Below, in pieces: positions 1-8,749 of a stretch of 64,000 bases of DNA. The translations under genes and the position numbers were made by a program. Position 1 is the first letter of the stretch. Each line of letters begins with the position of its first letter. Below the pieces are notes generated by a model. That model searched no databases. It had not been told where the DNA came from and saw only the letters and a list, made by a program, of their open reading frames with translations. This DNA is from Treponema sp. (GTDB lineage: Bacteria; Spirochaetota; Spirochaetia; Treponematales; Treponemataceae), in NCBI GenBank assembly GCA_017525605.1, contig JAFXSM010000002.1:25010-89009 (forward strand). The letters run 5' to 3'.

Positions 1-762
1 CAGAAAAAGTACATTGAAGTTTATTATCAGCCTGTTGTTTGGGCGGAAAACGGAAAACTCTGCGGTGCGGAAGCTCTTGCAAGATGGCGCGACCCGGTTT
101 ATGGATTTTTGCCGCCGAATGTGTTCATTCCGATTCTTGAGGATTATCATCTGATTCACAAACTCGATATGTACGTCATGGAAACTGTATGCTCCGAACT
201 GCAATGGGCATACGAAAAGAAGCTTCCGATTGTTCCGATATCCGTGAATTTTTCCCGGCTTGATTTCGAGCTTTCCGACCCGGTAAAAGAACTTGATGCG
301 TGCGTCAAAAAATACGGAATCTCGAAAGACGACATTCATGTTGAGGTCACCGAAAGCGCACTGACCGATTCGAACAACAAGCTGAAAGAGGCAATGGAAC
401 TTTTCCATTCGCAAGGATATTCGCTTTGGCTTGACGATTTCGGCTCAGGTTATTCCGGTCTGAATGTCCTGAAGGATTTCAGTTTTGACATGATGAAAAT
501 CGACATGAAGTTTTTGAGCGGATTCTCTGCCAACAAGAAATCGCAGCCGATATTGAAGAGCGTAATCAATCTTGCAAAGCAAATCGGAATGCGGACTTTG
601 ACGGAAGGCGTTGAAAGCGAAGATGTCTACAATTTCCTGAAATCAATCGGTTGCGAACGTCTGCAAGGATACCTTTTTGGGCAACCGATGACGCGCGACG
701 AATTCGTTGCAAAAATGAATGACGGCACTTTCGATACAAGCGCACTGAAAAGGGCAGAGTAA
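1..762 (+). CDS. EAL-domain cyclic-di-GMP phosphodiesterase, C-terminal part (5' end outside window)
   Basis: The frame is open from base 1, so the start lies to the left. What is visible is nearly a whole EAL domain, which hydrolyses c-di-GMP to pGpG. The motif EALARW lies near residues 25-30 of the visible part. It is followed by the metal and catalytic signatures: ISVNFS, VEVTES, LDDFGSGYSG, MKIDM, LTEGVES and the terminal LQGYLFG. All usual catalytic positions appear intact, so this should be an active phosphodiesterase. The missing N-terminus may carry sensor or GGDEF domains, as in the related gene at 54312. A strong hairpin terminator follows at 821-850. The family call is certain; full architecture is unknown. 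Confidence 0.9.
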   Translation, partial: QKKYIEVYYQPVVWAENGKLCGAEALARWRDPVYGFLPPNVFIPILEDYHLIHKLDMYVMETVCSELQWAYEKKLPIVPISVNFSRLDFELSDPVKELDACVKKYGISKDDIHVEVTESALTDSNNKLKEAMELFHSQGYSLWLDDFGSGYSGLNVLKDFSFDMMKIDMKFLSGFSANKKSQPILKSVINLAKQIGMRTLTEGVESEDVYNFLKSIGCERLQGYLFGQPMTRDEFVAKMNDGTFDTSALKRAE

Positions 763-820
763 CAAAAACTGGTCATTTTGAACTCAACAGAATTTCACAA
801 TTTCACTACAAAACAAAAAA

Positions 821-850
821 ACGACACAACAAAATGCTGTGTCGTTTTTT
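821..850 (+). terminator. Rho-independent terminator, bidirectional
   Basis: An 8-bp perfect stem (ACGACACA with TGTGTCGT) around a 9-base loop is followed by six T and preceded by seven A. It lies between two convergent genes and can serve both the EAL gene and the leftward P83/100 gene. Confidence 0.85.
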
Positions 851-916
851 GCTTTTTTCAACCTGTTCGGAATCAGTTTCGGAACAGGCCTATTCTATTG
901 CGCTTTCTGAATCGGC

Positions 917-2707
917 TTATTTTGCGTCACCAGAATTGCCGCCTTTGATTTCTGTCAAATCTTTGATGTTGAGCAGAATCGGAAGTCCGTCGCTTGATGT
1001 GACGAGGATTCCCTTTGCCGTAATCGTGATTGGCGTTGCAGGTTTGACAGCAACCGGAGACTGAATCAACAAATCTGCATTGTTGTTGAATTTTCCGATC
1101 ACGAAGTTTGTTGCGCCAGTCTTGACAACTGCATAGTAAGAGCCGTCGTACTCAACGAGAACAGAAGTCTCAGAAAGAACTTCATTGCTTTCTTTTGCAA
1201 TTTCAAGGTTTTCTTTGTCGATGAGGACGAGCTTGATAGCACCGTTTCCGAAATTAGTTCCGGCGATTGCAACAAAGTTGTTTCCGTCCTCGTAAACTGT
1301 TCTGCTTCTGATTACAGATACTGGAGATTCTTTGACGAGTTTTCCTGTTGCAGAATTCATCTTTACGATTGCAGACATTGCGCCGAGGTCGTCGATTGAT
1401 TTCAAACCGAAGAGAACGTTCTCGTCAGCAACTTCCTCTGCCCTGATGAGCGACTGCTGGTCTTCCGCAATTGCGGCTCTTTCAGACTGAGCTTCGTTTC
1501 GCTTCTTGTCAGCCTGTTCCTGAGCTTTTGCAGATTCCTTCTGAGCTTCTTCAGTCTTAGACTTCTGCTCTTCAGTTTTTGCAGCCTGCTCTTCAGCCTT
1601 AGCCTGCTTCTCTTTTGCTTCGTTCTGCTTTTCTTCAGCTACAGACTGCTTCTTGTCAGCCTCGTTCTGCTTTTCCTCAGCAGCAGCCTTTTTCTTGTCA
1701 GCCTCTTCCTGCTTCTGCTTTGCATTTTCCTGAGCTTTTGGGTCGTTAGGATTAGCTTCTGCCTGCTGCTTTGCTTTTTCAGCTTCTTTCTGAGCATTGT
1801 CAGCCTGCTTCTTTGCATTGTCAGCATCTTTCTGGGCGTTCTTAGCATCTTTTTCAGCGGCGTTCGCTTCTTTCTTTGCTTCAGTAGCTTCCTTGTTCGC
1901 CTCTGTAGATTTGTTCTGCTCTTCCTTCAGTTTCTGACCTTCGTCCTGAGCTTTCTTCTGAGCGTTCTGTGCATCTTCGGTAGCGTTGTCAGCCTCGCGC
2001 TCCTTGATGTCAACCATCTTCTTTCTCTCTTCGATACCCTTGTCCTCTTCGTTCTGAAGAGATTTGATGACCTGCTTGTCCGAGATTGCGGATGTATCGA
2101 CCGTGCTCAAACCGCCGCGCACGTCAAAGAGAGGAATTACAATCTGAGTTTTTCCAGGCCATTCCTGATAGTTCGTGTCGATACCGATTTTTCCGCTTGT
2201 GAGGTTGTCGGTTACGATTTTGTTGTATTTTGCAGTGAAGTTGTCGAGGTTGTTGCGGTATACGGCATTGTAAACTGTCGCGAATGTCGCAATTGTGTCA
2301 GCATCGCTTCTTGAATATTTGTAAGCAGCTTCAAGATATGCGGAAATGATTCTGCGCAAGTTCTTCACATGGTCAACTGTCGCGTTCTCTCCGATTACGA
2401 GGATATCCGCGTCCAGTTTTTCAGGCGATTTCGGGTCAACCGCATGGATTACATAATATCGATTAGGATTTCCTGCAGTTGCGAAATTATCAGGATCACT
2501 GGCGATTGTCGGTGCCAAGTCAGAACCGATTCTTCTAATCTGATCGACTGTGTTGATTATCGTGTGAGGTCCACTGTAGTTCTGGAATACGATATTGCTT
2601 CCTTTTGTGGACTCAAGCTCTGCCCTGTTTACTTCGAGGGCAAATGCGGAAGATATTGCAAACAATGATGCAAAAGCCGCACACAAGACTTTTCTGTTTT
2701 TTTTCAT
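917..2707 (-). CDS. P83/100-family antigen, secreted coiled-coil protein
   Basis: The 596-residue product starts with a clear signal peptide (MKKNRKVLCAAFASLFAISSAFA). The start at 2707 is chosen because it begins that signal and has a GGGGGAA ribosome site; an in-frame start 22 codons earlier lacks both. Residues of about 25-210 match the conserved N-terminal domain of spirochaetal P83/100 proteins, known as immunodominant antigens of unknown function in Borrelia. Residues of about 215-430 are a long, highly charged stretch rich in A, E, K and Q that must be helical and probably coiled-coil. The last 150 residues resemble a small beta-rich domain. Location is probably periplasmic or surface-associated. 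A promoter is present at 2745-2773. Confidence 0.85.
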   Translation of the reverse strand: MKKNRKVLCAAFASLFAISSAFALEVNRAELESTKGSNIVFQNYSGPHTIINTVDQIRRIGSDLAPTIASDPDNFATAGNPNRYYVIHAVDPKSPEKLDADILVIGENATVDHVKNLRRIISAYLEAAYKYSRSDADTIATFATVYNAVYRNNLDNFTAKYNKIVTDNLTSGKIGIDTNYQEWPGKTQIVIPLFDVRGGLSTVDTSAISDKQVIKSLQNEEDKGIEERKKMVDIKEREADNATEDAQNAQKKAQDEGQKLKEEQNKSTEANKEATEAKKEANAAEKDAKNAQKDADNAKKQADNAQKEAEKAKQQAEANPNDPKAQENAKQKQEEADKKKAAAEEKQNEADKKQSVAEEKQNEAKEKQAKAEEQAAKTEEQKSKTEEAQKESAKAQEQADKKRNEAQSERAAIAEDQQSLIRAEEVADENVLFGLKSIDDLGAMSAIVKMNSATGKLVKESPVSVIRSRTVYEDGNNFVAIAGTNFGNGAIKLVLIDKENLEIAKESNEVLSETSVLVEYDGSYYAVVKTGATNFVIGKFNNNADLLIQSPVAVKPATPITITAKGILVTSSDGLPILLNIKDLTEIKGGNSGDAK

Positions 2708-2744
2708 TGGATTCCCCCAATTTGTACTATTAAATGATTTTTCA

Positions 2745-2773
2745 ATTCTATCATAATGTGTTTGCCGTTGCAA
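2745..2773 (-). promoter_or_regulatory. Sigma70-type promoter of the P83/100 gene
   Basis: On the minus strand TTGCAA, a 17-base spacer and TAGAAT are followed by a leader of about 30 bases with a good ribosome site. Five of six bases match the consensus in the -10 box. Confidence 0.65.
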
Positions 2774-2789
2774 AAGGGGAATTGAATTA

Positions 2790-2819
2790 TTGACGCAAAT
2801 CGTTTTTATTTGCTATCAT
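2790..2819 (+). promoter_or_regulatory. Promoter candidate of rpsT with a ~210-base leader
   Basis: TTGACG, an 18-base spacer and TATCAT would start transcription near base 2826, leaving about 210 bases before rpsT. That leader (2826-3034) holds several short reading frames but none is convincing. Ribosomal protein S20 is autoregulated in some bacteria, so a control structure here is plausible but not shown. Confidence 0.5.
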
Positions 2820-3034
2820 TGTCCACGTTTTCGAAAACCTTTTGTGTCATTCGTTCTTTTTCTAGGTGACGGATGATTCAGGAGAAATGGAAAACATGAT
2901 ACGTTTATCGACAATCGGAATTGAAGCCAGCGGAGAGATATGTAAGTCTTGGGTTGCTATATCGTTGATGTAGGAAAAATACGAATCCAAGCAGTCTTTG
3001 TGAAACTGGAAAAGTCGAACCTAGGAGTCCAATT

Positions 3035-3313
3035 ATGGCAAGAAATCAGACATCTGCAGAGAAAAGATTCGCTCAGAGCGAAGTTCGCAGACTTCACAAC
3101 AAGGCAATCAAGAGTGAGTGCCGCACATGTGCAAGACAGTTCGTCGAGGCAGTAGCTGCAAAAGACGAGAAACTCGCACAGGAGAAACTCAACAAGTTGT
3201 CTTCTAAACTTGATTCTGCTCGCAGCAAGGGTGTTTTGACTCGCAACGCTGCATCTCGCAAAAAGTCAAGAATGGCTACACTGTTCAACAAAACATTCAA
3301 GGCTTCAAAGTAA
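3035..3313 (+). CDS. rpsT: 30S ribosomal protein S20
   Basis: The 92-residue basic protein begins MARNQTSAEKR and continues with QSEVRRLHNKAIKS, the usual N-terminal helix of S20, which binds 16S rRNA early in 30S assembly. The length fits the family (about 85-95). The start ATG follows CCTAGGAGTCC, a good ribosome site. It appears to be transcribed alone, from the promoter at 2790 to the terminator at 3337. Confidence 0.97.
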   Translation: MARNQTSAEKRFAQSEVRRLHNKAIKSECRTCARQFVEAVAAKDEKLAQEKLNKLSSKLDSARSKGVLTRNAASRKKSRMATLFNKTFKASK

Positions 3314-3336
3314 GTTTTAATATTTTGCTGTAATTC

Positions 3337-3374
3337 AAGGGCTTCTGAAATTATTTTTGGAAGCCCTTTATTTT
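3337..3374 (+). terminator. Rho-independent terminator after rpsT
   Basis: A perfect 9-bp stem (AAGGGCTTC with GAAGCCCTT) with a 14-base loop is followed by TATTTTT. Confidence 0.85.
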
Positions 3375-3404
3375 TAATCAGATTTGATTACGGAAGGTTT
3401 TTTA

Positions 3405-3821
3405 ATGGCAGAAGATAAAAAGAAGAATTTGACAGTGTTCGGTCAGGAAACGGAATTCGACGGTGAGCTTGAATTCACGGACAGCCTGGTCATCACCGGA
3501 AAATTCAACGGGCTGATAAATGCGAGCGGCGACCTTGAAATCGACAAAAGCGCGGTTTGCGATGTGTCAAAGATAAAGGCGAATTCTATCGAAATCTCCG
3601 GCAAGGTCAGCGGGGACATCGAAGCTCCGGAGCGAATCGAACTTTGTTCTGGCAGCGTCGTGAAGGGCGATATGATTTCCGGCCACATTCGAATCGCCGA
3701 CGATGTCGATTACGAGGGCAGCGTGTCAATGTTTGACGATGTTCCTGAAATCGACTTGTTTTCGGTCGCTTCCGACGAATATAAAGATTCAATCGTTCTG
3801 AAATCGAACCAGCCGAAATAA
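3405..3821 (+). CDS. Bactofilin family polymer-forming cytoskeletal protein
   Basis: The 138-residue product has the repeated short beta-strand pattern of bactofilins (DUF583), for example the runs around FDGELEF, LVITGKFNG, LEIDKSAVCDV and IEISGKVSGDIEA. Bactofilins self-assemble into membrane-bound filaments that scaffold cell shape and, in spirochaetes, influence helical morphology. The start at 3405 is preferred over an in-frame ATG seven codons upstream because GGAAGG sits eight bases before it. The N-terminal tail is short and charged, with no membrane helix. It sits alone between two terminators. Confidence 0.87.
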   Translation: MAEDKKKNLTVFGQETEFDGELEFTDSLVITGKFNGLINASGDLEIDKSAVCDVSKIKANSIEISGKVSGDIEAPERIELCSGSVVKGDMISGHIRIADDVDYEGSVSMFDDVPEIDLFSVASDEYKDSIVLKSNQPK

Positions 3822-3848
3822 AAAAAGAGATAGGCATTTCAAAAAGTG

Positions 3849-3892
3849 AAAAAGGCGAGCTTCATGTTTTTCATGCAGTTCGCCTTTTTTAT
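3849..3892 (+). terminator. Rho-independent terminator after the bactofilin gene
   Basis: AAAGGCGA pairs with TCGCCTTT and is followed by a run of T. Confidence 0.8.
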
Positions 3893-3918
3893 TTAGATAC
3901 TGAAAATTTCACAGGAGC

Positions 3919-3948
3919 AAAAAAAGACCCGAACTTTCGTTCAGGTCT
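3919..3948 (-). terminator. Rho-independent terminator of tRNA-Gly
   Basis: On the minus strand AGACC-x-GAA pairs with TTC-x-GGTCT around a six-base loop and runs into six T. It begins three bases after the tRNA. Confidence 0.8.
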
Positions 3949-3950
3949 AG

Positions 3951-4023
3951 AGCGGTAGAAGGGAGTCGAACCCTCGTCATCAGCTTGGAAGGCTGAGATA
4001 ATGAGCCGTTATATGACTACCGC
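3951..4023 (-). tRNA. tRNA-Gly (anticodon TCC)
   Basis: On the minus strand a 7-bp acceptor stem GCGGTAG/CTACCGC encloses an anticodon stem TCAGC/GCTGA with loop CTTCCAA, giving anticodon TCC. The T arm GAGGG-TTCGACT-CCCTT is canonical. The D arm is AT-rich. CCA is not encoded. A promoter (4043-4071) and a terminator (3919-3948) make it a single-gene unit. Confidence 0.93.
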
Positions 4024-4042
4024 ATTGCTTATTGATGTTTAT

Positions 4043-4071
4043 ATAATACGTCATAGATTTTTTTTTGTCAA
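4043..4071 (-). promoter_or_regulatory. Promoter of tRNA-Gly
   Basis: On the minus strand a perfect TTGACA, a 17-base spacer and TATTAT lie about 20 bases before the tRNA. Confidence 0.75.
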
Positions 4072-4178
4072 TAAAAAATGCAAAAATATTGTTTTTTTTT
4101 TCAAAAAATATAAACTTGATTGATATATTTTATCCAAAAACTCTATTTTTTTGAGTTATTCATTTTAGGGGGTTCACG

Positions 4179-5483
4179 ATGAGTGAATTTTTCAAATTTA
4201 AAGAGAGGAACACAAGTTTCGGAAAAGAAATTGTAGGTGGTATCACGACGTTCCTTGCAATGTCATACATTTTGGCAGTCAACCCGAGCATCTTGTCGAA
4301 TGCAGGAATGGATTGGAATTCAGTTTTCACCGCGACTGCCGTTTCTGGCGCAATCGCAACTTTGGTCATGGCATTCTGCGCAAACCTTCCGGTTGCTCTC
4401 GCTCCAGGATTGGGACTCAACGCATTCTTCACTTATTCGGTTGTTCTCGGAATGGGCTGCACATGGCAGTTCGCTCTTACAGCCGTCCTCGCTGAAGGTG
4501 TTCTCTTTATAATTCTTTCATTCTTCGGTGTGCGCGAAGCAATCATGAGGTCGATTCCTGTAAACTTGAGAAAAGCAGTTTCTGTCGGCATCGGACTTTT
4601 CATAACGATTATCGGTCTTGCAAACGCCGGAATCTGTACTGGCGACACAGGAACTCTCATCGGTTTCGTCAACTTTGACTGGAAACACGCATCTGCGCTC
4701 GTTGCTACAATCGGTCTTATCATAACAATCATTCTTTACGTTCTGAAAGTTCCGGGCGCAATCCTCATCGGAATTATCTTGACGACAATCATCGGAATTC
4801 CGTTCGGCGTTACAAAAATCCCTGAGAATTTCACACCGCTTGCAACTCCTGCTGCTCCATATTTCTTCCAGTTTGAATTCGCGAACATCTTGAGCATGAA
4901 ATTCTTCATTGTATTCTTCACGTTCCTTTTCACTGACTTGTTCGACACAATCGGAACTTTGCTCGGTGTTTCAGAGCAGGCAGGACTCAGCGACAAGGAC
5001 GGCAACGTTCCGAATGTGAAGGGCGCGCTTTTGTCGGATGCAGTCGGAACTGTCGTCGGCGCATGTCTCGGAACTTCAACTGTAACAAGCTTCGTTGAAA
5101 GTACATCAGGAGTTGCTGCCGGTGCAAAGACTGGATTCGCATCTGTCGCAACAGCCGCATTGTTCTTGGTCGCATTGTTCCTCAATCCGCTTTTCGCCCT
5201 GATTCCTTCAGCTGCGACTGCACCTGCATTGATTTTCGTAGGATTCCTCATGATGAAGGCTGTTTCCGGCATTGATTTCAAAGATGCGACGGAAGGAATA
5301 CCTGCATTCATCACGATAATGGTAATGCCGTTCTCATATTCAGTTTCGAAGGGAATTGTTTGGGGCGTTATCTCTTACGCAATCTGCAAACTAGTGACGA
5401 GAAAAATCAAGGAAGTTCATGTAATCACATGGATTCTTGCTCTCGTTTTCATCGCTGATTTTGTTTTTGAGGCTGTGAAATAA
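4179..5483 (+). CDS. NCS2 family (AzgA-type) purine permease
   Basis: The 434-residue, strongly hydrophobic protein carries the family's N-terminal signature: KEIVGGITTFLAMSYILAVNP, then APGLGLNAFF and the later DLFDTIGTL. AzgA/PbuG-type transporters import hypoxanthine, guanine or adenine by proton symport through about 12-14 membrane helices. The start ATG follows TTTAGGGGG. The 155 bases upstream are very AT-rich, and no purine riboswitch fold is evident. The deaminase that follows begins on the base after this stop codon, so the two form a nucleotide-salvage pair. The exact substrate cannot be read from the sequence. Confidence 0.9.
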   Translation: MSEFFKFKERNTSFGKEIVGGITTFLAMSYILAVNPSILSNAGMDWNSVFTATAVSGAIATLVMAFCANLPVALAPGLGLNAFFTYSVVLGMGCTWQFALTAVLAEGVLFIILSFFGVREAIMRSIPVNLRKAVSVGIGLFITIIGLANAGICTGDTGTLIGFVNFDWKHASALVATIGLIITIILYVLKVPGAILIGIILTTIIGIPFGVTKIPENFTPLATPAAPYFFQFEFANILSMKFFIVFFTFLFTDLFDTIGTLLGVSEQAGLSDKDGNVPNVKGALLSDAVGTVVGACLGTSTVTSFVESTSGVAAGAKTGFASVATAALFLVALFLNPLFALIPSAATAPALIFVGFLMMKAVSGIDFKDATEGIPAFITIMVMPFSYSVSKGIVWGVISYAICKLVTRKIKEVHVITWILALVFIADFVFEAVK

Positions 5484-6005
5484 TTGGAAGATTCTGTTGA
5501 AAATTCTCCTGAAAACATTGAAAAACCATATATCCGACCGACTTGGGACGAATATTTCATGGAAGTCGCAAGAACTATAGCGAAGCGGGCAACGTGTGAT
5601 AGAGGCCGTTCTGGCTGCGTCATCGCCCGCGACAACCAGATTCTTGTGACAGGGTACGTCGGAAGTCCGGCCGGGCTTCCGCATTGTGACCAGGCAGGAC
5701 ACTTGATGCGGAAGATGATTCATGATGACGGTTCGGTAACGCAGCACTGCGTCAGGACTGTCCATGCTGAGCAGAATGCAATCTGTCAGGCCGCAAAGCG
5801 CGGAATTTCGATTGACGGCGGAACAGTTTACTGCAAGATGACACCGTGCAGGACTTGCGCGATGCTCATAATCAACTGCGGCATAAAACGGGTAGTGTGC
5901 GAAAAGCATTATCATGACGAAGCCGATTCCATGAAAATGTTTGCGATGGCAGGCATAAAAATCGAGCATCTGGAAGATTCTGTCCAGACTTACTCGAATA
6001 TGTAG
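5484..6005 (+). CDS. Deoxycytidylate (dCMP) deaminase family protein
   Basis: The 173-residue protein has the zinc deaminase motifs HAEQNAI (zinc ligand His and catalytic Glu) and PCRTC (two Cys ligands). The N-terminal part around YFMEVARTIAKRATC is typical of dCMP deaminase and ComE-type enzymes, which convert dCMP to dUMP for dTMP synthesis. The start is taken as the TTG that directly abuts the stop codon of the permease; the first downstream ATG at 5559 would remove conserved N-terminal sequence. Translation is thus likely coupled to the permease. A strong terminator follows. Confidence 0.88.
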   Translation: MEDSVENSPENIEKPYIRPTWDEYFMEVARTIAKRATCDRGRSGCVIARDNQILVTGYVGSPAGLPHCDQAGHLMRKMIHDDGSVTQHCVRTVHAEQNAICQAAKRGISIDGGTVYCKMTPCRTCAMLIINCGIKRVVCEKHYHDEADSMKMFAMAGIKIEHLEDSVQTYSNM

Positions 6006-6018
6006 AAATCAATCTGCT

Positions 6019-6065
6019 AAAAAAAGAGGCAATGCATTTTTTATCTTGCATTGCCTCTTTTTTTA
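6019..6065. terminator. Bidirectional terminator between the dCMP deaminase gene and thrC
   Basis: AGAGGCAATGCA pairs with TGCATTGCCTCT, flanked by an A run on the left and a T run on the right. It serves both convergent genes. Confidence 0.85.
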
Positions 6066-6090
6066 TTTGTGTTTTAGCTAAAAATGATTT

Positions 6091-7509
6091 TTACGCTTTG
6101 AGATTCTCAAAGAGCCATTCCTTGAACTTAGAAAAATCATTGTCCATTGGAATTGATTTGTCCTCTTTGAGCATGACTTTCTCAAGTCTGTCAGGAAGAA
6201 CTGGCGACTGACCCGTTGCCTGTTTGACAGTCTCGCCGAATTTTGCAGGATGCGCTGTCTCAAGGATGATTCCGACTGCCTGATTGTTGACAACTTTGTC
6301 AGCCCAAGCCGGAATGTTCGGTGTGAGCCCCGGCTTTGTGATGTCGTTCTTCACTCCGTCAACGAGATTTTTCATTGCACCTGTCTTGATGTCGTACCAT
6401 GCTTTCCAGCCGACTGCTCCGTGCGGGTCAATCGTGTAGCCGGTCTTTTCGTAGCAGTGCTTGATTGAATCGATGATTCCGCTGTCGTCAAGCCAGTATG
6501 ACGCGAAGAGCTCGCGGACTTTTTCGAGAGAGTACATCGAGATGATTCTTTCGTAGTTGCTTGGTGCACCGACATCCATTGCGTTTGCGTAGGTCGCAAC
6601 TGACGGGCGTGCGTTGTATTCTCCTGTCGCAATCCAGTCCGGCACGGTTCTGTTCGAGTTTGTTGCCGCGACAAAACCCGTTATTGGCGCGCCCATCTCT
6701 TTTGCGATGAGACCTGATGTCAAGTTCCCGAAGTTTCCGCTCGGAACAATCGTGATGATTGCTGGCGAGTCGATTTTGCTGTCGCCCCAAGCTCTTTCCC
6801 TTACGACAAGGCTTGAGTACATATAGTAGAAGCTCTGCGGAAGAAGCCTTGAAATGTTGATTGAATTTGCAGAAGAGAGTCTGAGTTTTGCACGAAGCTC
6901 TTCATCTGTGAATGCTGTCTTTACGAGTTTCTGGCAGTCGTCGAAAGTTCCCTTCACTTTGAGTGCGCGGACGTTTCCGTCGAATGTAGAAAGCTGCTTT
7001 TCCTGAATCTTGGAGATTTTTCCTTCTGGATACAAAATTGTCACGTCCAAGCCCGGAACGTTGTGGAATGCGCTTCCGACTGCCGAACCCGTGTCACCGG
7101 ATGTCGCAACAAGAATGTGCAGCGGGGAATTTTCGTCTTTGTTGAAATATGACATGACGCGAGCCATGAACCTTGCGCCGAAATCTTTGAATGCACACGT
7201 CGGACCGTTGAACAATTCGAGCACATAAGAAGTCCTGTCGAGCGGCATGACAGAAGCGAGGAACGGATACGCGTCGTTGATGATGGAAATCAAGTCGCCT
7301 TCTGGAATTTCATCTCCTACATACGGCTTTGCCATGTTCACCGCGATTTCCCTGAAATTTGGAACAGGAGTCTTGTTGATGAAACCTGCGTCAAGTTTCG
7401 GGAAACTTACCGGAATGTAAAGACCGCCTGTGCTCTTGTTCATTCCGTTCAAGACCGCTGTTCTGAAATCAACTTGTACCGATTTGTCTCTTGTGTCTGT
7501 GTAAATCAT
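6091..7509 (-). CDS. thrC: Threonine synthase
   Basis: The 472-residue, PLP-dependent enzyme converts O-phosphohomoserine to threonine. The PLP lysine is K108 in GPTCAFKDFGARF, preceded by the family N-terminus (YTDTRDKS, then STGGLYIP). Phosphate-binding and glycine-rich segments SGDTGSA and PSGNFGN are present. The length suits the long class-II-type threonine synthases. The start ATG follows AAGGAATCG. It stands alone, with no hom or thrB in this window. Confidence 0.95.
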   Translation of the reverse strand: MIYTDTRDKSVQVDFRTAVLNGMNKSTGGLYIPVSFPKLDAGFINKTPVPNFREIAVNMAKPYVGDEIPEGDLISIINDAYPFLASVMPLDRTSYVLELFNGPTCAFKDFGARFMARVMSYFNKDENSPLHILVATSGDTGSAVGSAFHNVPGLDVTILYPEGKISKIQEKQLSTFDGNVRALKVKGTFDDCQKLVKTAFTDEELRAKLRLSSANSINISRLLPQSFYYMYSSLVVRERAWGDSKIDSPAIITIVPSGNFGNLTSGLIAKEMGAPITGFVAATNSNRTVPDWIATGEYNARPSVATYANAMDVGAPSNYERIISMYSLEKVRELFASYWLDDSGIIDSIKHCYEKTGYTIDPHGAVGWKAWYDIKTGAMKNLVDGVKNDITKPGLTPNIPAWADKVVNNQAVGIILETAHPAKFGETVKQATGQSPVLPDRLEKVMLKEDKSIPMDNDFSKFKEWLFENLKA

Positions 7510-7558
7510 TTTCGATTCCTTTTTTATAAATTTGCTGATTGTTTTTCGTTATTTCAGG

Positions 7559-8605
7559 TTACATTCCGTAGATTATCTCTTCCGAGATTTTCTTGGAAAG
7601 CTCGTCGATTGCTGCGGAGAGGTTTTTGCCGGTCACTTTCTGCGTCGTTCTGAAAAGAACCCTGTCATTTTCGGAAGTCGCCTTCAAGTTGAGGCAGTTC
7701 ACTTCTCCGATGAGGCTCACGTCCGTCGGATTTTCCGCTGTCACCTCCGTGTCATATTTGTAGATTCCGTAAATCAAGAACGAGAAAGTCGCGTCCTTGT
7801 ACTTTCTGATTGCATTGTTGAAGATGTTTTCTTCGTTGCCTTCCGCAATTTCTTTTGAGAAGTCGTCGTTTCCGACATTTTTGAATCCTGCTCCGTAAAT
7901 TTTCATCAGAAGCGAAGATGACGATTTGAGGTTTCCGCCTTTCTGTGCTTTTCCGCTTTTGTCAAAGTCGAGAATCGAAACTACGCCGCCCGCACTTTTC
8001 ATGTTCGTCCTGACTTTGTACTCGGCCTCGACTGCATATTTTTCAGCTTCTTTTTCAAATTTTTCGATGTCAGTTTCATTTTCGTCGAAATACGGGCTGA
8101 AAGTGATTTTGTCGTTTGCGGAACACTGCGGGACTGGCGGAAGAAAATCGAGTGAGCATTCCGTTTCTGATGAAGAATCGATTTGTATGACTGAATCCGC
8201 GTAAATGATTTCGCCTGTCGATGCGTTTCTTGACGACGGATAATGCGCTTTGATTTTCAGATTCGAGAGCGGAATTCCGTTTGCGTTTTTCGTGATTTTG
8301 ATTGCGTAAGGCGTAAGGAATGCTTTGAGTTTTGTCGTTTCTTTCGGAGTTTCCGTGACTTCGATTTTAAGGCCTTCTATTTTTTCAAGAAAAGCTGAGT
8401 AATTTGATTTTGAAGAGGATTCGTTTTCTGATTTTGTATCTTTATCGTTTTTTTCTGAAGAATCTTTTTTTTCGGAATCGGCTTTTACTTCTGTTTCGCG
8501 TGGTGTTGGGGAGGTAGCATCATCGACTTTTGTTGATGCACATGAAGCTGCGAGTACACAAGCGGCAGCCAACATGATTTTCGATATGTTTTTTGTGATT
8601 TTCAT
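7559..8605 (-). CDS. Putative lipoprotein, function unknown
   Basis: The 348-residue protein has a lipoprotein signal with lipobox LAASC and modified cysteine at about residue 22. A 45-residue linker rich in S, E, K and D follows, then a folded domain without a family I recognise. The second of two nearby ATGs (8605) is chosen because AAGGA lies eight bases before it. The C-terminal third (FLIYGIYKYDTEV, LIGEVNCLNLKA) resembles proteins with a periplasmic beta-structure, but that is only an impression. It is divergent from alr and 49 bases downstream of the thrC start. Probably membrane-anchored; conserved only in close relatives would be my guess. Confidence 0.7.
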   Translation of the reverse strand: MKITKNISKIMLAAACVLAASCASTKVDDATSPTPRETEVKADSEKKDSSEKNDKDTKSENESSSKSNYSAFLEKIEGLKIEVTETPKETTKLKAFLTPYAIKITKNANGIPLSNLKIKAHYPSSRNASTGEIIYADSVIQIDSSSETECSLDFLPPVPQCSANDKITFSPYFDENETDIEKFEKEAEKYAVEAEYKVRTNMKSAGGVVSILDFDKSGKAQKGGNLKSSSSLLMKIYGAGFKNVGNDDFSKEIAEGNEENIFNNAIRKYKDATFSFLIYGIYKYDTEVTAENPTDVSLIGEVNCLNLKATSENDRVLFRTTQKVTGKNLSAAIDELSKKISEEIIYGM

Positions 8606-8712
8606 TAACATTTTCCTTAGATGATTGAAAGTGTAGGCATTGGAAAATTATATAAATTATCAATTTATTCCTCAATATTTTTCTTTGTCTGGAGATACTG
8701 AATTGTTGCCGT

Positions 8713-8741
8713 TTGACCAAATAAATTCATTGTTTTAATAT
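8713..8741 (+). promoter_or_regulatory. Promoter of alr, giving a nearly leaderless mRNA
   Basis: TTGACC, a 17-base spacer and TAATAT end eight bases before the alr ATG. The predicted transcription start falls within one or two bases of the start codon, and no Shine-Dalgarno sequence is present. Confidence 0.7.
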
Positions 8742-8749
8742 CGTTTTTC

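Noticed and set aside
1639..1848. Arginine/serine/leucine-rich 69-residue frame on the minus strand
   Set aside because: It is an out-of-frame reading of the low-complexity part of the P83/100 gene, with no start signal.
2883..2975. Short frame with AGGAG just before it in the rpsT leader (28 codons)
   Set aside because: The spacing to the first ATG is too short and the peptide shows no recognisable feature; kept only as part of the leader description.
4024..4178. Purine riboswitch before the purine permease
   Set aside because: The interval is AT-rich with T runs and I could not form the three-way junction or find the conserved loop bases.
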